Made by a program: the position numbers and the translations under genes | In this document: in pieces, positions 23,276 through 30,754 of the stretch | Layout of the letters: each line of letters starts with the position of its first letter | Numbering within the stretch: the first letter of the stretch is position 1 | The notes under the pieces: generated by a model | Databases searched by the model: none | What the model saw: only the letters and a program-made list of their open reading frames with translations | Told to the model about the DNA's origin: nothing | Source: an uncultured bacterium | GTDB taxonomy: Bacteria > Chloroflexota > Anaerolineae > J036 > Brachytrichaceae | Direction of reading: 5' to 3' | DNA: 55,724 nt | Assembly (NCBI GenBank): GCA_903921365.1 | Contig: CAIXPS010000033.1 | Span: 1 to 55,724 of the forward strand

Positions 23276-23295
23276 CCTTGAATCCTTTAGGTTTG
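23276..23295 (+). repeat. Intergenic 20-bp repeat, copy 6
   Basis: CCTTGAATCCTTTAGGTTTG, 24 bases before the ATG of the membrane-protein gene at 23320, in the metX-divergent intergenic region. Confidence 0.75.
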
Positions 23296-23319
23296 AAATT
23301 CAGGAACTGAGGTTAGTTC

Positions 23320-24648
23320 ATGAAAGTAAGTCTAAATCGCGATAACGCTGTCATCGCGGCGCTGATAGTTGGTCTGTTAATCGGGCTGGCGCTAGGCGCC
23401 TATGTCTTCTATGCCATATTCCCGGCCGACGTCATTATGAAAAATGCGTCTCCGAAGTTTCTTAATAGCGACCCCGTATCGCAAACACCGCAATACCGCG
23501 ATTTTTATGTAGTCCGGGCGGCGAACAAGTATCAGCATGACGTGCAGACAGGAGTCCCGGATCAATTGCGCGGCGCTGAGGATGTCCTGGGCGTCACGAG
23601 CGGCGACACGAGCATGGAGGAGGCGATTGCGATGGTGCGCGCCTCAGAGAAAGTGGTCAGCAAGGAAAACAATAGTGATGGAGATGCCGGCCTGTTCACG
23701 CGGAACGAAGAGCTTGCTATGGGCGCATTGGCGGGCGCTCTGGATAAGGCTTTGCAGTCCGGGAATTATCCAAAAATCGACCCGTCCAAGTATGCGCCGC
23801 TTCAGAGTAAGACGACAGTCCGAATCGTTGGGGCGGTCGTGTGGCTATTGCTCTCCGGTCTGGGGGTTTGGCTAATACTGTGGATGAACCGCCGCACGCG
23901 TTCTGGTGAAAGCGTGGCTCAACCGGAGGGATTTTTCAGCCCGCAAGCGCGAAGCGCGCAAAGCCACAACTCCGCGAGCTGGCGCGAACCAGCGCCAGCG
24001 CAGGACCCTATGGCGCCAATTCGCACACCCGACTTGGCTGCTCATAATTCAACCGTAAATCTAAGCCCGACATCGCCGGGGAGTGGCTCATCCACAGGGG
24101 ATGCAAGGCCATCCGCAGGGGATGCAAGGCCATCCGCAGGGGATGCAAAGCCATCAATATTTGCCGCGCCTTCAGCGCGCCTTACGTCGCCCGTCATTTC
24201 GGGCGAGGCGCCCATCTCGACATTTGCGCCGACGGTATATCGGCATGGCGACGATCATTACGACGAGGATTTTGCCATCAATGGGCCGCTTGGCGAATTG
24301 GTAGGCGAGTGTGGCGCGAGTATTGCAGATCGGCTCGGACTCGATGCGCCATCTCGTGTGTCAGCGTTATCACTGTGGGTCTTCGACAAGAATGATTTCC
24401 AAAGCACGACCAAGGTGTTGATGACTAATTATGCGTGGAATGACACAGTAACGCGCTCAAAATTGAAGGCGCGCGGTGAGGCCGTTCAGGCCATGGATGG
24501 CGGTGTGATCGAGATATTGACGTCGACTTTACGGGTCGAGGCTCAGGTCAGCGATCTGACCTACAACACCGACAAAAACCCCGACCACGGCTATTTTCAA
24601 AATGTAACACTGACGTTCAGAGTCTTTAAGCGCCAGGCGTCCGCGTAA
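23320..24648 (+). CDS. Two-TM membrane protein with a repeat-rich linker, function unknown
   Basis: A 442-residue protein not assigned to a family. TM1 (about 11-34), an extracytoplasmic domain (about 35-165, with SPKFLNSDPVSQTPQYRDFYV), TM2 (about 168-191), a low-complexity linker (about 195-300) and a cytoplasmic C-terminal domain (about 305-440). The linker holds a 27-bp repeat translated as SPQARSAQSHN and three tandem 21-bp repeats translated in a different frame as GDARPSA. The C-terminal domain (DFAINGPLGELVGECG, ALSLWVFDKNDFQS) looks compact and conserved. Bipartite topology suggests a signalling or secretion-linked role, but I would not name one. The last 23 bases overlap the convergent methyltransferase gene. 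Confidence 0.7.
   Translation: MKVSLNRDNAVIAALIVGLLIGLALGAYVFYAIFPADVIMKNASPKFLNSDPVSQTPQYRDFYVVRAANKYQHDVQTGVPDQLRGAEDVLGVTSGDTSMEEAIAMVRASEKVVSKENNSDGDAGLFTRNEELAMGALAGALDKALQSGNYPKIDPSKYAPLQSKTTVRIVGAVVWLLLSGLGVWLILWMNRRTRSGESVAQPEGFFSPQARSAQSHNSASWREPAPAQDPMAPIRTPDLAAHNSTVNLSPTSPGSGSSTGDARPSAGDARPSAGDAKPSIFAAPSARLTSPVISGEAPISTFAPTVYRHGDDHYDEDFAINGPLGELVGECGASIADRLGLDAPSRVSALSLWVFDKNDFQSTTKVLMTNYAWNDTVTRSKLKARGEAVQAMDGGVIEILTSTLRVEAQVSDLTYNTDKNPDHGYFQNVTLTFRVFKRQASA
23939..23970 (+). repeat. Coding 27-bp repeat in the membrane-protein linker
   Basis: CCGCAAGCGCGAAGCG then CGCAAAGCCACAAC, translated as PQARSAQSHN. Confidence 0.75.
24090..24153 (+). repeat. Three tandem 21-bp coding repeats in the membrane-protein linker
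   Basis: CATCCACAGGGGATGCAAGGC, then CATCCGCAGGGGATGC plus AAGGC, then CATCCGCAGGGGATGC plus AAAGC. The gene reads them as GDARPSA units. In the GNAT and amidase genes the same unit is read one frame over as HPQGMQS or HPQGVQS. Confidence 0.85.
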
Positions 24649-25867
24649 AGAGCGCTACAGTTTCAACGTGGTGTGTTTGCGGGAACATGTCCAGTGGCTG
24701 CACCGTGCCAAGTGTGTATCCGCGATCACAGATGATGCGCGCGTCACGGGCCAGCGTTGCCGGGTCGCATGAAACGTAGACCAGACGTGCGGGCTTTAAC
24801 TTTAGTATATCGAGCAGCGACTCGTACTCGACTCCGGCGCGGGGAGGATCGACAACGATAGCGTCCCAGCGGTGGTTCAGTTCAGGGCGAGCGAGAGCAT
24901 CAGTCATGTCGGCAGTCATGATAACGGCGTTAGGGAAGCTTTTCAGGTTGACGAGTGCGTCTGCGGTCGCAGATGGGTTGGCTTCGATTCCCATGACAAA
25001 ATGGCACTGTGCTGCTATCGGCGCGGTAAACAGACCCACGCCGCAATATAGGTCGAGAACATCGTCCTCAACACCCAGTCCGAGCGCTTTGAGGACTAGT
25101 GACACAAGCGTCTCAGTCACCTTTGTGTTGATCTGGAAAAATGATCCAGGAGAGATGCGGTAGGCGTGTGCACCGATTCGTTCATTGATGACTCCTGTGT
25201 CGCCCATCGTCTTTATCACACCGTCAGGATTGGTCACAAACGCGGTGACTTCGCCAGTATTGGCGCCAGCGCGTAAGTGAATCTCGTTCACCTCATGCGC
25301 AGTTGCCTCATTCAATGCGGTAGCCAGAAGACTATCAGGGAGACTTGGATTCCGGGTTTCCAAGTCCAACTTCGCACTGAGTGCGGTGGCAATGACAGGG
25401 CAATGATCCACTTCAATCACGGTTTGTGACCCGGCTTCGCGATAACCGAGCACGCCGTGAGGTGAGACGACAAATTGTGTGTGGTTGCGATAGTGGTATT
25501 GTGTCGGACTTGGAAGACAGCTTTCAACCGCAACCTGAGCAAACTTGCCGATGCGGGTGAGTTGTTCGTGAACAGCTTGAGTTTTAAAGAGCAGTTGCTG
25601 TTCATAGCTTATGTGCTGCCACTCACAGCCTCCGCATGTCTGAAAGTATTTGCACTCAGGCGCGGTTCGAGCAGGCGACGGTCGCAGGATGTTCAGGATG
25701 CGACCACGGGAGAAGGAACGGCGCTTGTGAACGATCTCGACTTCGACCAGGTCGCCAGGCATACCGTAAGGAACAAAAACCACCAGGCCTTCGTGCTTGC
25801 CAATCGCTTCGCCCGTAGGCGCCATGCGCATAAGTTCAATTCGCAAAGGATGCAAAGTCATCATCAT
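24626..25867 (-). CDS. RumA/RlmD-type RNA (uracil-5-)-methyltransferase
   Basis: A 413-residue SAM-dependent RNA m5U methyltransferase. An N-terminal TRAM-like domain (GEAIGKHEGLVVFVPYG) is followed by the cysteine cluster CKYFQTCGGCEW plus the cysteine in VDHCPV, a likely 4Fe-4S site, then PGSFFQINTKVTE, VLDLYCGVGLFT (SAM site), VVDPPRAGV and catalytic cysteine YVSCDPATLARD. The target is probably 23S rRNA or tRNA uridine; family alone does not settle it. Three ATG codons in a row (25867-25859) have no Shine-Dalgarno, and the codons after them (TLHPLR) come from a dispersed repeat. Its start is only 16 bases from the divergent GNAT start. Confidence 0.9.
   Translation of the reverse strand: MMMTLHPLRIELMRMAPTGEAIGKHEGLVVFVPYGMPGDLVEVEIVHKRRSFSRGRILNILRPSPARTAPECKYFQTCGGCEWQHISYEQQLLFKTQAVHEQLTRIGKFAQVAVESCLPSPTQYHYRNHTQFVVSPHGVLGYREAGSQTVIEVDHCPVIATALSAKLDLETRNPSLPDSLLATALNEATAHEVNEIHLRAGANTGEVTAFVTNPDGVIKTMGDTGVINERIGAHAYRISPGSFFQINTKVTETLVSLVLKALGLGVEDDVLDLYCGVGLFTAPIAAQCHFVMGIEANPSATADALVNLKSFPNAVIMTADMTDALARPELNHRWDAIVVDPPRAGVEYESLLDILKLKPARLVYVSCDPATLARDARIICDRGYTLGTVQPLDMFPQTHHVETVALFTRTPGA
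25841..25863 (+). repeat. Repeat at the start of the RNA methyltransferase gene
   Basis: TCGCAAAGGATGCAAAGTC then ATC. It resembles the 21-bp unit and is translated on the minus strand as MTLHPLR, another case of a repeat next to a start codon. Confidence 0.5.
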
Positions 25868-25883
25868 TGTTACAGTTTAAACT

Positions 25884-26933
25884 ATGACATCTACTATGAA
25901 GTCAGACGATCATACGAACCAGGATATGCAAGTGGGACAACTCACCGGAGAACGGGCGGCGGAAATCGACCACCTATCCGAGAGTCGCCGCGTGTACAAC
26001 CACCTCGACTGGTGGAAAGCGGCTGAATGGGTGGGCAGTGATTTGTTCTCCTGCGCACTGATACATGGCAAGGTGGCCGCAGCGCTTCTGGCCGTGCCGG
26101 TTGCGCTTGACGCCCGGCACGACTGGCGCGAAGAATGGTTTTGCATCCCTGGCGGACTGGGCGGTGCGCCAACACAGCCGCAGATGGCCTTTCACGCTTC
26201 GCGCTTGCGGATGGCTATGCATCCCTTGCGGACCGCATGGCTCAGATGGTGTGGGGTTGCTGATGGCGTATCCGCGTCGCGCGTCTTGAAAGCGCTCTTT
26301 GAGTATAGTGAGGCGCAATGGATCAAGGCTGGCATTACGCAGATTTATAGCATTATTGAACCAGGGCATTGGTTTGATCATTACCTGAGAAAAAACCAAT
26401 ATGCACTGTTGGACGAAGTTGTCACGATGATTTGCAGCCCGCAGTCGCGAAGCGTGCAAAGCCATCCACAAGGGGTGCAAAGCCATCCACAAGCGCGAAG
26501 CGTGCAAAGCCACCAAATGGTGATCCGCAGAGCGAGCGACCATGATCTTGCGGCAGTGTGTGACGTCGACAAAAATGCCTTTGAGGAGATGTGGCAATTC
26601 CCACTGTTTATCCTGCGCTGCACACTGGCGACAAGCGCTTACTCCACTGTGGCTGAAATAGGCGAGCGTGTGGTTGGCTATCAGATGACGGCATTAACGG
26701 AGGGTGATGCGCATATCACGCGCCTGGCAGTCCACACTGATTTTCAGCGATGCGGTATTGGTGGCGCGCTGCTTGCCGATACAATGACGTTTATGAAACT
26801 CTGGTATGACGCGCAGCACATCACGTTGAACACACAGGCCAGTAATCAGGCGTCACAGCGCCTTTACGAGAGATTTGGATTCGTGGCGCTAAGTCCCCGG
26901 TTTCGTGTAATGGGCAAGAGTCTTAAGGCGTAA
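25884..26933 (+). CDS. GNAT-family N-acetyltransferase with repeat-derived inserts
   Basis: A 349-residue protein with two halves. The N-terminal part (about 1-165) looks like a degenerate GNAT-like domain (RRVYNHLDWWKAAEWVG, HWFDHYLRKNQY). The C-terminal domain (about 213-348) is a clear GNAT fold with the acetyl-CoA loop QRCGIGGALLAD and NQASQRLYERFGF. Between and within them are two repeat clusters: MAFHASRLRMAMHPLRTAW (antisense reading, residues about 101-119) and a Gln/Ser/His linker with PQSRSVQSH and PQGVQSH (about 184-212). Resembles ribosomal-protein or small-molecule acetyltransferases; substrate unknown. ATG 25884 or 25896 could be the start; neither has an obvious Shine-Dalgarno. 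Confidence 0.8.
   Translation: MTSTMKSDDHTNQDMQVGQLTGERAAEIDHLSESRRVYNHLDWWKAAEWVGSDLFSCALIHGKVAAALLAVPVALDARHDWREEWFCIPGGLGGAPTQPQMAFHASRLRMAMHPLRTAWLRWCGVADGVSASRVLKALFEYSEAQWIKAGITQIYSIIEPGHWFDHYLRKNQYALLDEVVTMICSPQSRSVQSHPQGVQSHPQARSVQSHQMVIRRASDHDLAAVCDVDKNAFEEMWQFPLFILRCTLATSAYSTVAEIGERVVGYQMTALTEGDAHITRLAVHTDFQRCGIGGALLADTMTFMKLWYDAQHITLNTQASNQASQRLYERFGFVALSPRFRVMGKSLKA
26180..26240 (-). repeat. Coding repeat pair (21+27 bp), antisense in the GNAT gene
   Basis: Minus strand: GGTCCGCAAGGGATGC plus ATAGC, then a 27-bp unit CATCCGCAAGCGCGAAGCG plus TGAAAGGC, then CATC. The gene reads the other strand as AFHASRLRMAMHPLR. Confidence 0.8.
26436..26515 (+). repeat. Triple coding repeat (28+21+27 bp) in the GNAT interdomain linker
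   Basis: Units in order: a 27-bp-type unit with CGCAGTCGCGAAGCG, a 21-bp unit CATCCACAAGGGGTGC plus AAAGC, and a 27-bp unit CATCCACAAGCGCGAAG plus CGTGCAAAGC. They encode the linker SRSVQSH, PQGVQSH, PQARSVQSH. Confidence 0.85.
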
Positions 26934-26961
26934 CCCGGTTTTCCTGCATAACCACCCGAAG

Positions 26962-27891
26962 ATGAAAAAGCCAAAAGCGAAACAAGACGACAGCGTGCAG
27001 CGTGAGAACGTGCGTCGCGCGCAAGAGGCCGGGAAGCGACAGGCGGCAACGTCGGCGCGAAGATCAGTTGACGATGACCGGAACAGTCGTCGCTTTGTCC
27101 CTGATCGTCATGTAAACAACGACCCGCAAGGGATGCAAAGCCATGTCTCAGTGCCTGTCCCGGCGCTTATACGGCGCGCATTTGTGTTTGCGGTAGTCAT
27201 CGTCGGCGTAGGTCTGGTGCTTTATGCCCTGATTAAAAACCTTGCAAGCGGCCTGCCCATCCCATTGCCATTAGCGCTTTCGAGTCAACGCGCGGAGGAA
27301 ACACCGACATCTGCGCCGCCGGCACAACGCATCGGTATTGTCAGTGGACACAAGGGCAACGACAGCGGTTCGGTTTGTCAGGATGGCCTGACCGAGGCCC
27401 AGGTGAACTATGATATCGCAGTGCGCGTCGCCACAATGTTGCGGTCGCAGGGCTACACGGTTGACATTCTTGATGAGTTCGACGCCCGCTTAAAAGGATA
27501 TCACGCCGCGCTACTCTTGTCTGTTCATGCCGATTCATGCACCTATGTCAATGATCTTGCAACCGGTTTTAAGGTTGCGCGCGTGCTCGACAGCAAAATA
27601 CCACAGGAAGAAGACCGCCTCGTAGCGTGTCTCACTACACGCTACATGGCAAGCACCGGGTTGCGTTTCCACCAGAACACGGTCACGTTTGACATGACCA
27701 AATACCACGCATTCTATGAGATTGACGAGCGCACCCCTGGCGCCATTATCGAAACTGGTTTTCTTTATCTGGATCGTCAGGTGCTCACGCAAAAACCACA
27801 GTTGGTCGCACAAGGCATCTATGACGGTTTGATTTGCTTCCTGAACAATCAGCAAGGGATGCGGAGCCGTGAAAACCCGAAATCATCATAG
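26962..27891 (+). CDS. Membrane-anchored N-acetylmuramoyl-L-alanine amidase (Amidase_3)
   Basis: A 309-residue cell-wall hydrolase cleaving the MurNAc-L-Ala bond. A Lys/Arg-rich cytoplasmic N-terminus (1-69) precedes one TM helix (about 70-92), a Pro-rich linker and the zinc-dependent amidase domain: GHKGNDSG with H130, LTEAQ with E145, LLSVHADS with H189 and IIETGFLYL with catalytic E264. A repeat-derived peptide DPQGMQSH lies just before the TM helix, and a degenerate copy (QQGMRSR) is at the C-terminus. It is followed by an L,D-transpeptidase, consistent with a peptidoglycan-remodelling pair. Confidence 0.9.
   Translation: MKKPKAKQDDSVQRENVRRAQEAGKRQAATSARRSVDDDRNSRRFVPDRHVNNDPQGMQSHVSVPVPALIRRAFVFAVVIVGVGLVLYALIKNLASGLPIPLPLALSSQRAEETPTSAPPAQRIGIVSGHKGNDSGSVCQDGLTEAQVNYDIAVRVATMLRSQGYTVDILDEFDARLKGYHAALLLSVHADSCTYVNDLATGFKVARVLDSKIPQEEDRLVACLTTRYMASTGLRFHQNTVTFDMTKYHAFYEIDERTPGAIIETGFLYLDRQVLTQKPQLVAQGIYDGLICFLNNQQGMRSRENPKSS
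27121..27146 (+). repeat. Coding 21-bp repeat in the amidase N-terminus
   Basis: CCGCAAGGGATGCAAAGCC then ATG, translated as PQGMQSH in the cytoplasmic tail. Confidence 0.75.
27847..27871 (+). repeat. Degenerate coding 21-bp repeat at the amidase C-terminus
   Basis: CAGCAAGGGATGCGGAGCC then GTG, translated as QQGMRSR, eight codons before the stop. Confidence 0.5.
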
Positions 27892-27984
27892 TGCGGCATA
27901 ATATGCATGGCTCATCACGGAAACCGTGATGGATGGGTGACAATATAGTCACTCGTGATCTGTTTATTTGTGGAGGTGGGTACT

Positions 27985-28539
27985 ATGGTTACGGCGGGCT
28001 CTTCGGGTGATCGGAGACGATTTTTTACGCGGACTGTGTTGTTCTCGATTGTCATGATTTTTGCGCTTGCAATGGCTATTTTCGCGGGCGCGCCTGTTGA
28101 AGCTGGCCCTGTCGCAGAGGCGGGTAACACCGCGGGCGTCAACGCAATTGTAGCGGGCGCCTCGACTGCACTTGATCAGGCGCGCACAGGCAAATGGATC
28201 GAGGTCATTCTGTCGCAGCAACGCTTGAACGCCTGGGAGAACGGCCATATCGTCATGAGTTCGGCGATCTCAAGCGGCGTCAGCGCGTATCCGACCTTGC
28301 GCGGAACATTTAAGGTCTATGTCAAGTATCGTTCGACCCGAATGCGCGGGCCGGGTTATAACCTGCCTGGTGTGCCCTATACCATGTACTATTCGGGCAG
28401 CTATGCGATCCATGGAGCCTACTGGCATCATAACTTCGGACATCCCATGAGCCATGGCTGCGTTAACCTGCCTGTGCCATTCTCTCGCTCGCTGTTCCTA
28501 TGGACGCCAAATGGCACTACTGTCGTGATTCACTCCTAA
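27985..28539 (+). CDS. L,D-transpeptidase (YkuD/ErfK family)
   Basis: A 184-residue secreted L,D-transpeptidase that forms 3-3 peptidoglycan cross-links or attaches proteins to the wall. A signal anchor (about 15-38) is followed by the YkuD domain with YAIHGAYWH (H143) and SHGCVNL (H157, C159 nucleophile). GGAGGTG seven bases before ATG 27985 fixes the start over the longer frame from 27955. The stop TAA (28537-28539) is the centre of intergenic repeat copy 7. Confidence 0.93.
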   Translation: MVTAGSSGDRRRFFTRTVLFSIVMIFALAMAIFAGAPVEAGPVAEAGNTAGVNAIVAGASTALDQARTGKWIEVILSQQRLNAWENGHIVMSSAISSGVSAYPTLRGTFKVYVKYRSTRMRGPGYNLPGVPYTMYYSGSYAIHGAYWHHNFGHPMSHGCVNLPVPFSRSLFLWTPNGTTVVIHS

Positions 28540-28550
28540 AGGATTCAAAG
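28531..28550 (-). repeat. Intergenic 20-bp repeat, copy 7, at an operon junction
   Basis: Plus strand CACTCCTAAAGGATTCAAAG. TCC TAA gives the L,D-transpeptidase stop and AAAGGA follows directly, the same arrangement as copy 2 on the other strand. The codon at the position where copy 2 has ATG is ATA (28553), in frame with the solute-binding protein. Confidence 0.85.
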
Positions 28551-28567
28551 CAATAAGCAAACGCCAT

Positions 28568-29395
28568 TTGCTTTATTTGCTGCGCAGACTTCGGCAGATG
28601 CCTGACTTCTATAGAAAGTCAGGCATCTGTTTCCTGGCAAGCATTGTCATTCTGGGAGTGGCACTGGCGGCAATCATCCCTGCAATACAGATGCGCCAAT
28701 TGGCAGAGAAGCAGTGGAGCGATCTCAATTCACGCGGGGTGCTTCGGATCGGGATTGACCCGGGTTTCCAGCCATTTTCGTTTTATGGAGAGCAGGGCTG
28801 GGACGGCATCGACGCCGATATTGGGCGCCAGATTGCGCAGGGCTTGCGCCTGCAGGTTCAGACGATACCAGTTGGTTACGATTCTCTTTATGACGCTCTG
28901 CACTTGTGGCAGGTAGATATTGTGTTATCCGCTGTGAGTGTTGATCCGGCGCGGACAGCAGACTATGCATACACGGATGCCTACTTTGACGCCGGCATCA
29001 AGATGGTTACATTGCAGCCGACTGTGATCTCATCTGTTGACCAGTTGGCGGGTAAACGCGTGGCTGTGGTTCTCGGCACAGATGCGGACCGGGCTGTGCG
29101 CTACTGGGAGCGACGCTTGCCAAATATGACCCGTGTTGCTGCAAATGATCCTGCGGATGCTGTTGCTCTACTTAACGAAAGAAAGGTGGACGTAGCCGTT
29201 ATGAATGCACTCGAGGCGATGGCGGCACAGGCGCATAATGCTGGCATTACAGCGACGCCATTAGGCAACCAGCCATACGTCATCGCACTGCGGCGGGATA
29301 ACCCCATTCTTCTTTCTAGATTGAATCAGATACTGGCTGACATGCGCCGCGATGGCACATTACAGTCGATCATCAGTCGCTGGTCGTCGCGTTGA
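28568..29395 (+). CDS. Family 3 extracellular solute-binding protein
   Basis: A 275-residue periplasmic-type binding protein (SBP_bac_3), normally the amino-acid receptor of an ABC importer. An N-terminal membrane anchor (about 18-38) precedes GVLRIGIDPGFQPFSFYG, a lobe with DIVLSAVSVDPART, the hinge region QLAGKRVAVVLGTDADR and C-terminal NQILADMRRDGTLQSIISRW. No permease or ATPase gene is adjacent, so it may serve a distant importer or act as a sensor. Start uncertain: TTG 28568, ATG 28598 or ATA 28553 after the repeat. A 14-bp hairpin lies inside the first codons. The 3' end overlaps pth by 23 bases. Confidence 0.85.
   Translation: MLYLLRRLRQMPDFYRKSGICFLASIVILGVALAAIIPAIQMRQLAEKQWSDLNSRGVLRIGIDPGFQPFSFYGEQGWDGIDADIGRQIAQGLRLQVQTIPVGYDSLYDALHLWQVDIVLSAVSVDPARTADYAYTDAYFDAGIKMVTLQPTVISSVDQLAGKRVAVVLGTDADRAVRYWERRLPNMTRVAANDPADAVALLNERKVDVAVMNALEAMAAQAHNAGITATPLGNQPYVIALRRDNPILLSRLNQILADMRRDGTLQSIISRWSSR
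28595..28629 (+). repeat. 14-bp perfect inverted repeat at the start of the solute-binding protein gene
   Basis: CAGATGCCTGACTT (28595-28608) pairs with AAGTCAGGCATCTG (28616-28629) around a 7-base loop and is followed by TTTCC. In form it is like the window's intrinsic terminators but lies inside the coding start and covers ATG 28598. Confidence 0.75.
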
Positions 29396-29987
29396 CGCTG
29401 TTCATCACATACTCGATGCGCCCGACGTCTTTCAACCAGCGTTCGATGGCTTCGATAGCGCGTGTATACGTCCCATCCATCAACTCCAGATCACCTTTAG
29501 TAAACGGTTCCAGCACGTAATCAACCGGGTCCATTCTGCCGGGCGGGCGGCCAATACCGACGCGAAGGCGCGGGAATTCCTCGTGTCCAACGCGCGCGAT
29601 CAGCGATTTCATCCCATTGTGCCCACCCGATCCTCCTGACTTTCGCAGACGTAGTTGAGCCACAGGCAAATCCAGATCATCATATACGACCATCAGCGCG
29701 ATGGGATCGACCTTGTAATATTTCAGGATTGGCGCAACGGCAGAACCGCTTTCATTCATGAAGGTCTGGGGCTTAACGAGAATGACCTTGGCTCCGTCGA
29801 TGGCGCCAATTGCGACGAGCGCCTTGTTCATCATTTTGTTGAACTTCAAGCCATGCTTCTCGGCAAGGCGATCGACCACATTAAAGCCGGCGTTATGACG
29901 GGTGCGCGCGTATTCCTTGCCTGGATTGCCGAGTCCGGCGATTACGCATCGCTGTGGTGTAAGAAGCGAATCATCGCCCAAAGTCAA
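29373..29987 (-). CDS. pth: Peptidyl-tRNA hydrolase
   Basis: A 204-residue Pth that frees tRNA from dropped-off peptidyl-tRNA. Motifs: IAGLGNPGKEYARTRHNAGF with catalytic H31, VKPQTFMNESG, YDDLDLP and KSGGSGGHNGMKS. The first codon is TTG 29987, five bases after AGGAG. It overlaps the convergent solute-binding gene by 23 bases and the upstream co-directional gene by 17. It sits near tmRNA, the other ribosome-rescue factor of the window, though in a different transcript. Confidence 0.95.
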   Translation of the reverse strand: MTLGDDSLLTPQRCVIAGLGNPGKEYARTRHNAGFNVVDRLAEKHGLKFNKMMNKALVAIGAIDGAKVILVKPQTFMNESGSAVAPILKYYKVDPIALMVVYDDLDLPVAQLRLRKSGGSGGHNGMKSLIARVGHEEFPRLRVGIGRPPGRMDPVDYVLEPFTKGDLELMDGTYTRAIEAIERWLKDVGRIEYVMNSVNATTSD

Positions 29988-30693
29988 CAGGTCTCCTAAA
30001 TAGTTTGCGCAAGAGAAACCCTAATAATCTCTTTAGTATTAAATAAGCAAGCAAAGCCCCGAACGCATAGGCTGTATAGGTTGCGCCTTTGGCGAACGCG
30101 CGCGGGATGTCAGCGAGATTTAATGTTGGAGTGTTGGCATTGCTGCTAAACGTTAAACTGATAGGCGCGCTGGAAGTCAACGTCGTGGTTACGCCGAGCG
30201 CCGCTGGCGTTCCGCTGGCGGGCGTTGCGCTCTGATTTGCCAAGGTGATATCGCGAACCAGAGCCTCGACGGCGCTGCCATCAGCCGAGAACACCTGTAG
30301 CTTTACAGCATATTTGCCATCGGCAAGGGGGCGTGTATTCCACACAGCCAACGAGCCATTGGGAACAGGTTGCGCCGCGCCATTGATGAGCACCCAGTTG
30401 GCAATATCGGGTTCTGGCGCATACATGACCTGGTAACGCGTAAACTGCGGCGCCGTTGCGCTGCCCTGGATTGAGACGTTGCCACGGAGCGTCTGGCCGC
30501 GCACAGGCAGGATGATGCGGGCCAAGGGGGCATCCTGGGCAGTCACTGGAGTGACGACTGAGATTAACGCCAAAATAGCCCCGACCATCGCCGTGGCGCT
30601 AAGTATGGCTTTGCACGCTTCGCGCATGCGGAATGACTGTGCTATGCGTATCACGATATCTTTCACCGGGTGGCAAGTGTAACCTGTTTTCAT
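29971..30693 (-). CDS. Secreted or anchored Ig-like domain protein, unknown function
   Basis: A 240-residue protein with an N-terminal signal or anchor (about 30-53), an Ig/fibronectin-like beta domain (about 57-150: RIILPVRGQTLRGNVSIQGSA, DGKYAVKLQVFSADGSAVE), a Thr/Ala linker and a C-terminal TM helix with a basic tail (about 207-240). Probably extracytoplasmic and tethered. The start may be ATG 30693 or ATG 30627; residues 22-30 (FRMREACKA) are a translated 27-bp repeat in yet another frame. Its end overlaps pth by 17 bases, so the two are co-transcribed. Confidence 0.7.
   Translation of the reverse strand: MKTGYTCHPVKDIVIRIAQSFRMREACKAILSATAMVGAILALISVVTPVTAQDAPLARIILPVRGQTLRGNVSIQGSATAPQFTRYQVMYAPEPDIANWVLINGAAQPVPNGSLAVWNTRPLADGKYAVKLQVFSADGSAVEALVRDITLANQSATPASGTPAALGVTTTLTSSAPISLTFSSNANTPTLNLADIPRAFAKGATYTAYAFGALLAYLILKRLLGFLLRKLFRRPVDFGR
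30605..30631 (-). repeat. Coding 27-bp repeat near the start of the Ig-like protein gene
   Basis: Minus strand CCGCATGCGCGAAGCG then TGCAAAGCCAT, translated as RMREACKAI. This is the IRKREACKA frame of the unit. Confidence 0.7.
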
Positions 30694-30754
30694 GGCTTTG
30701 GATCAAAAATCAGCGCTATGGTTTTTGGCTTTATGGTATTATGCACATCGTCAC

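Noticed and set aside
24090-24153. CRISPR-like or regulatory tandem repeat
   Set aside because: The three 21-bp units adjoin without spacers, lie inside a gene and match the coding repeat family seen elsewhere.
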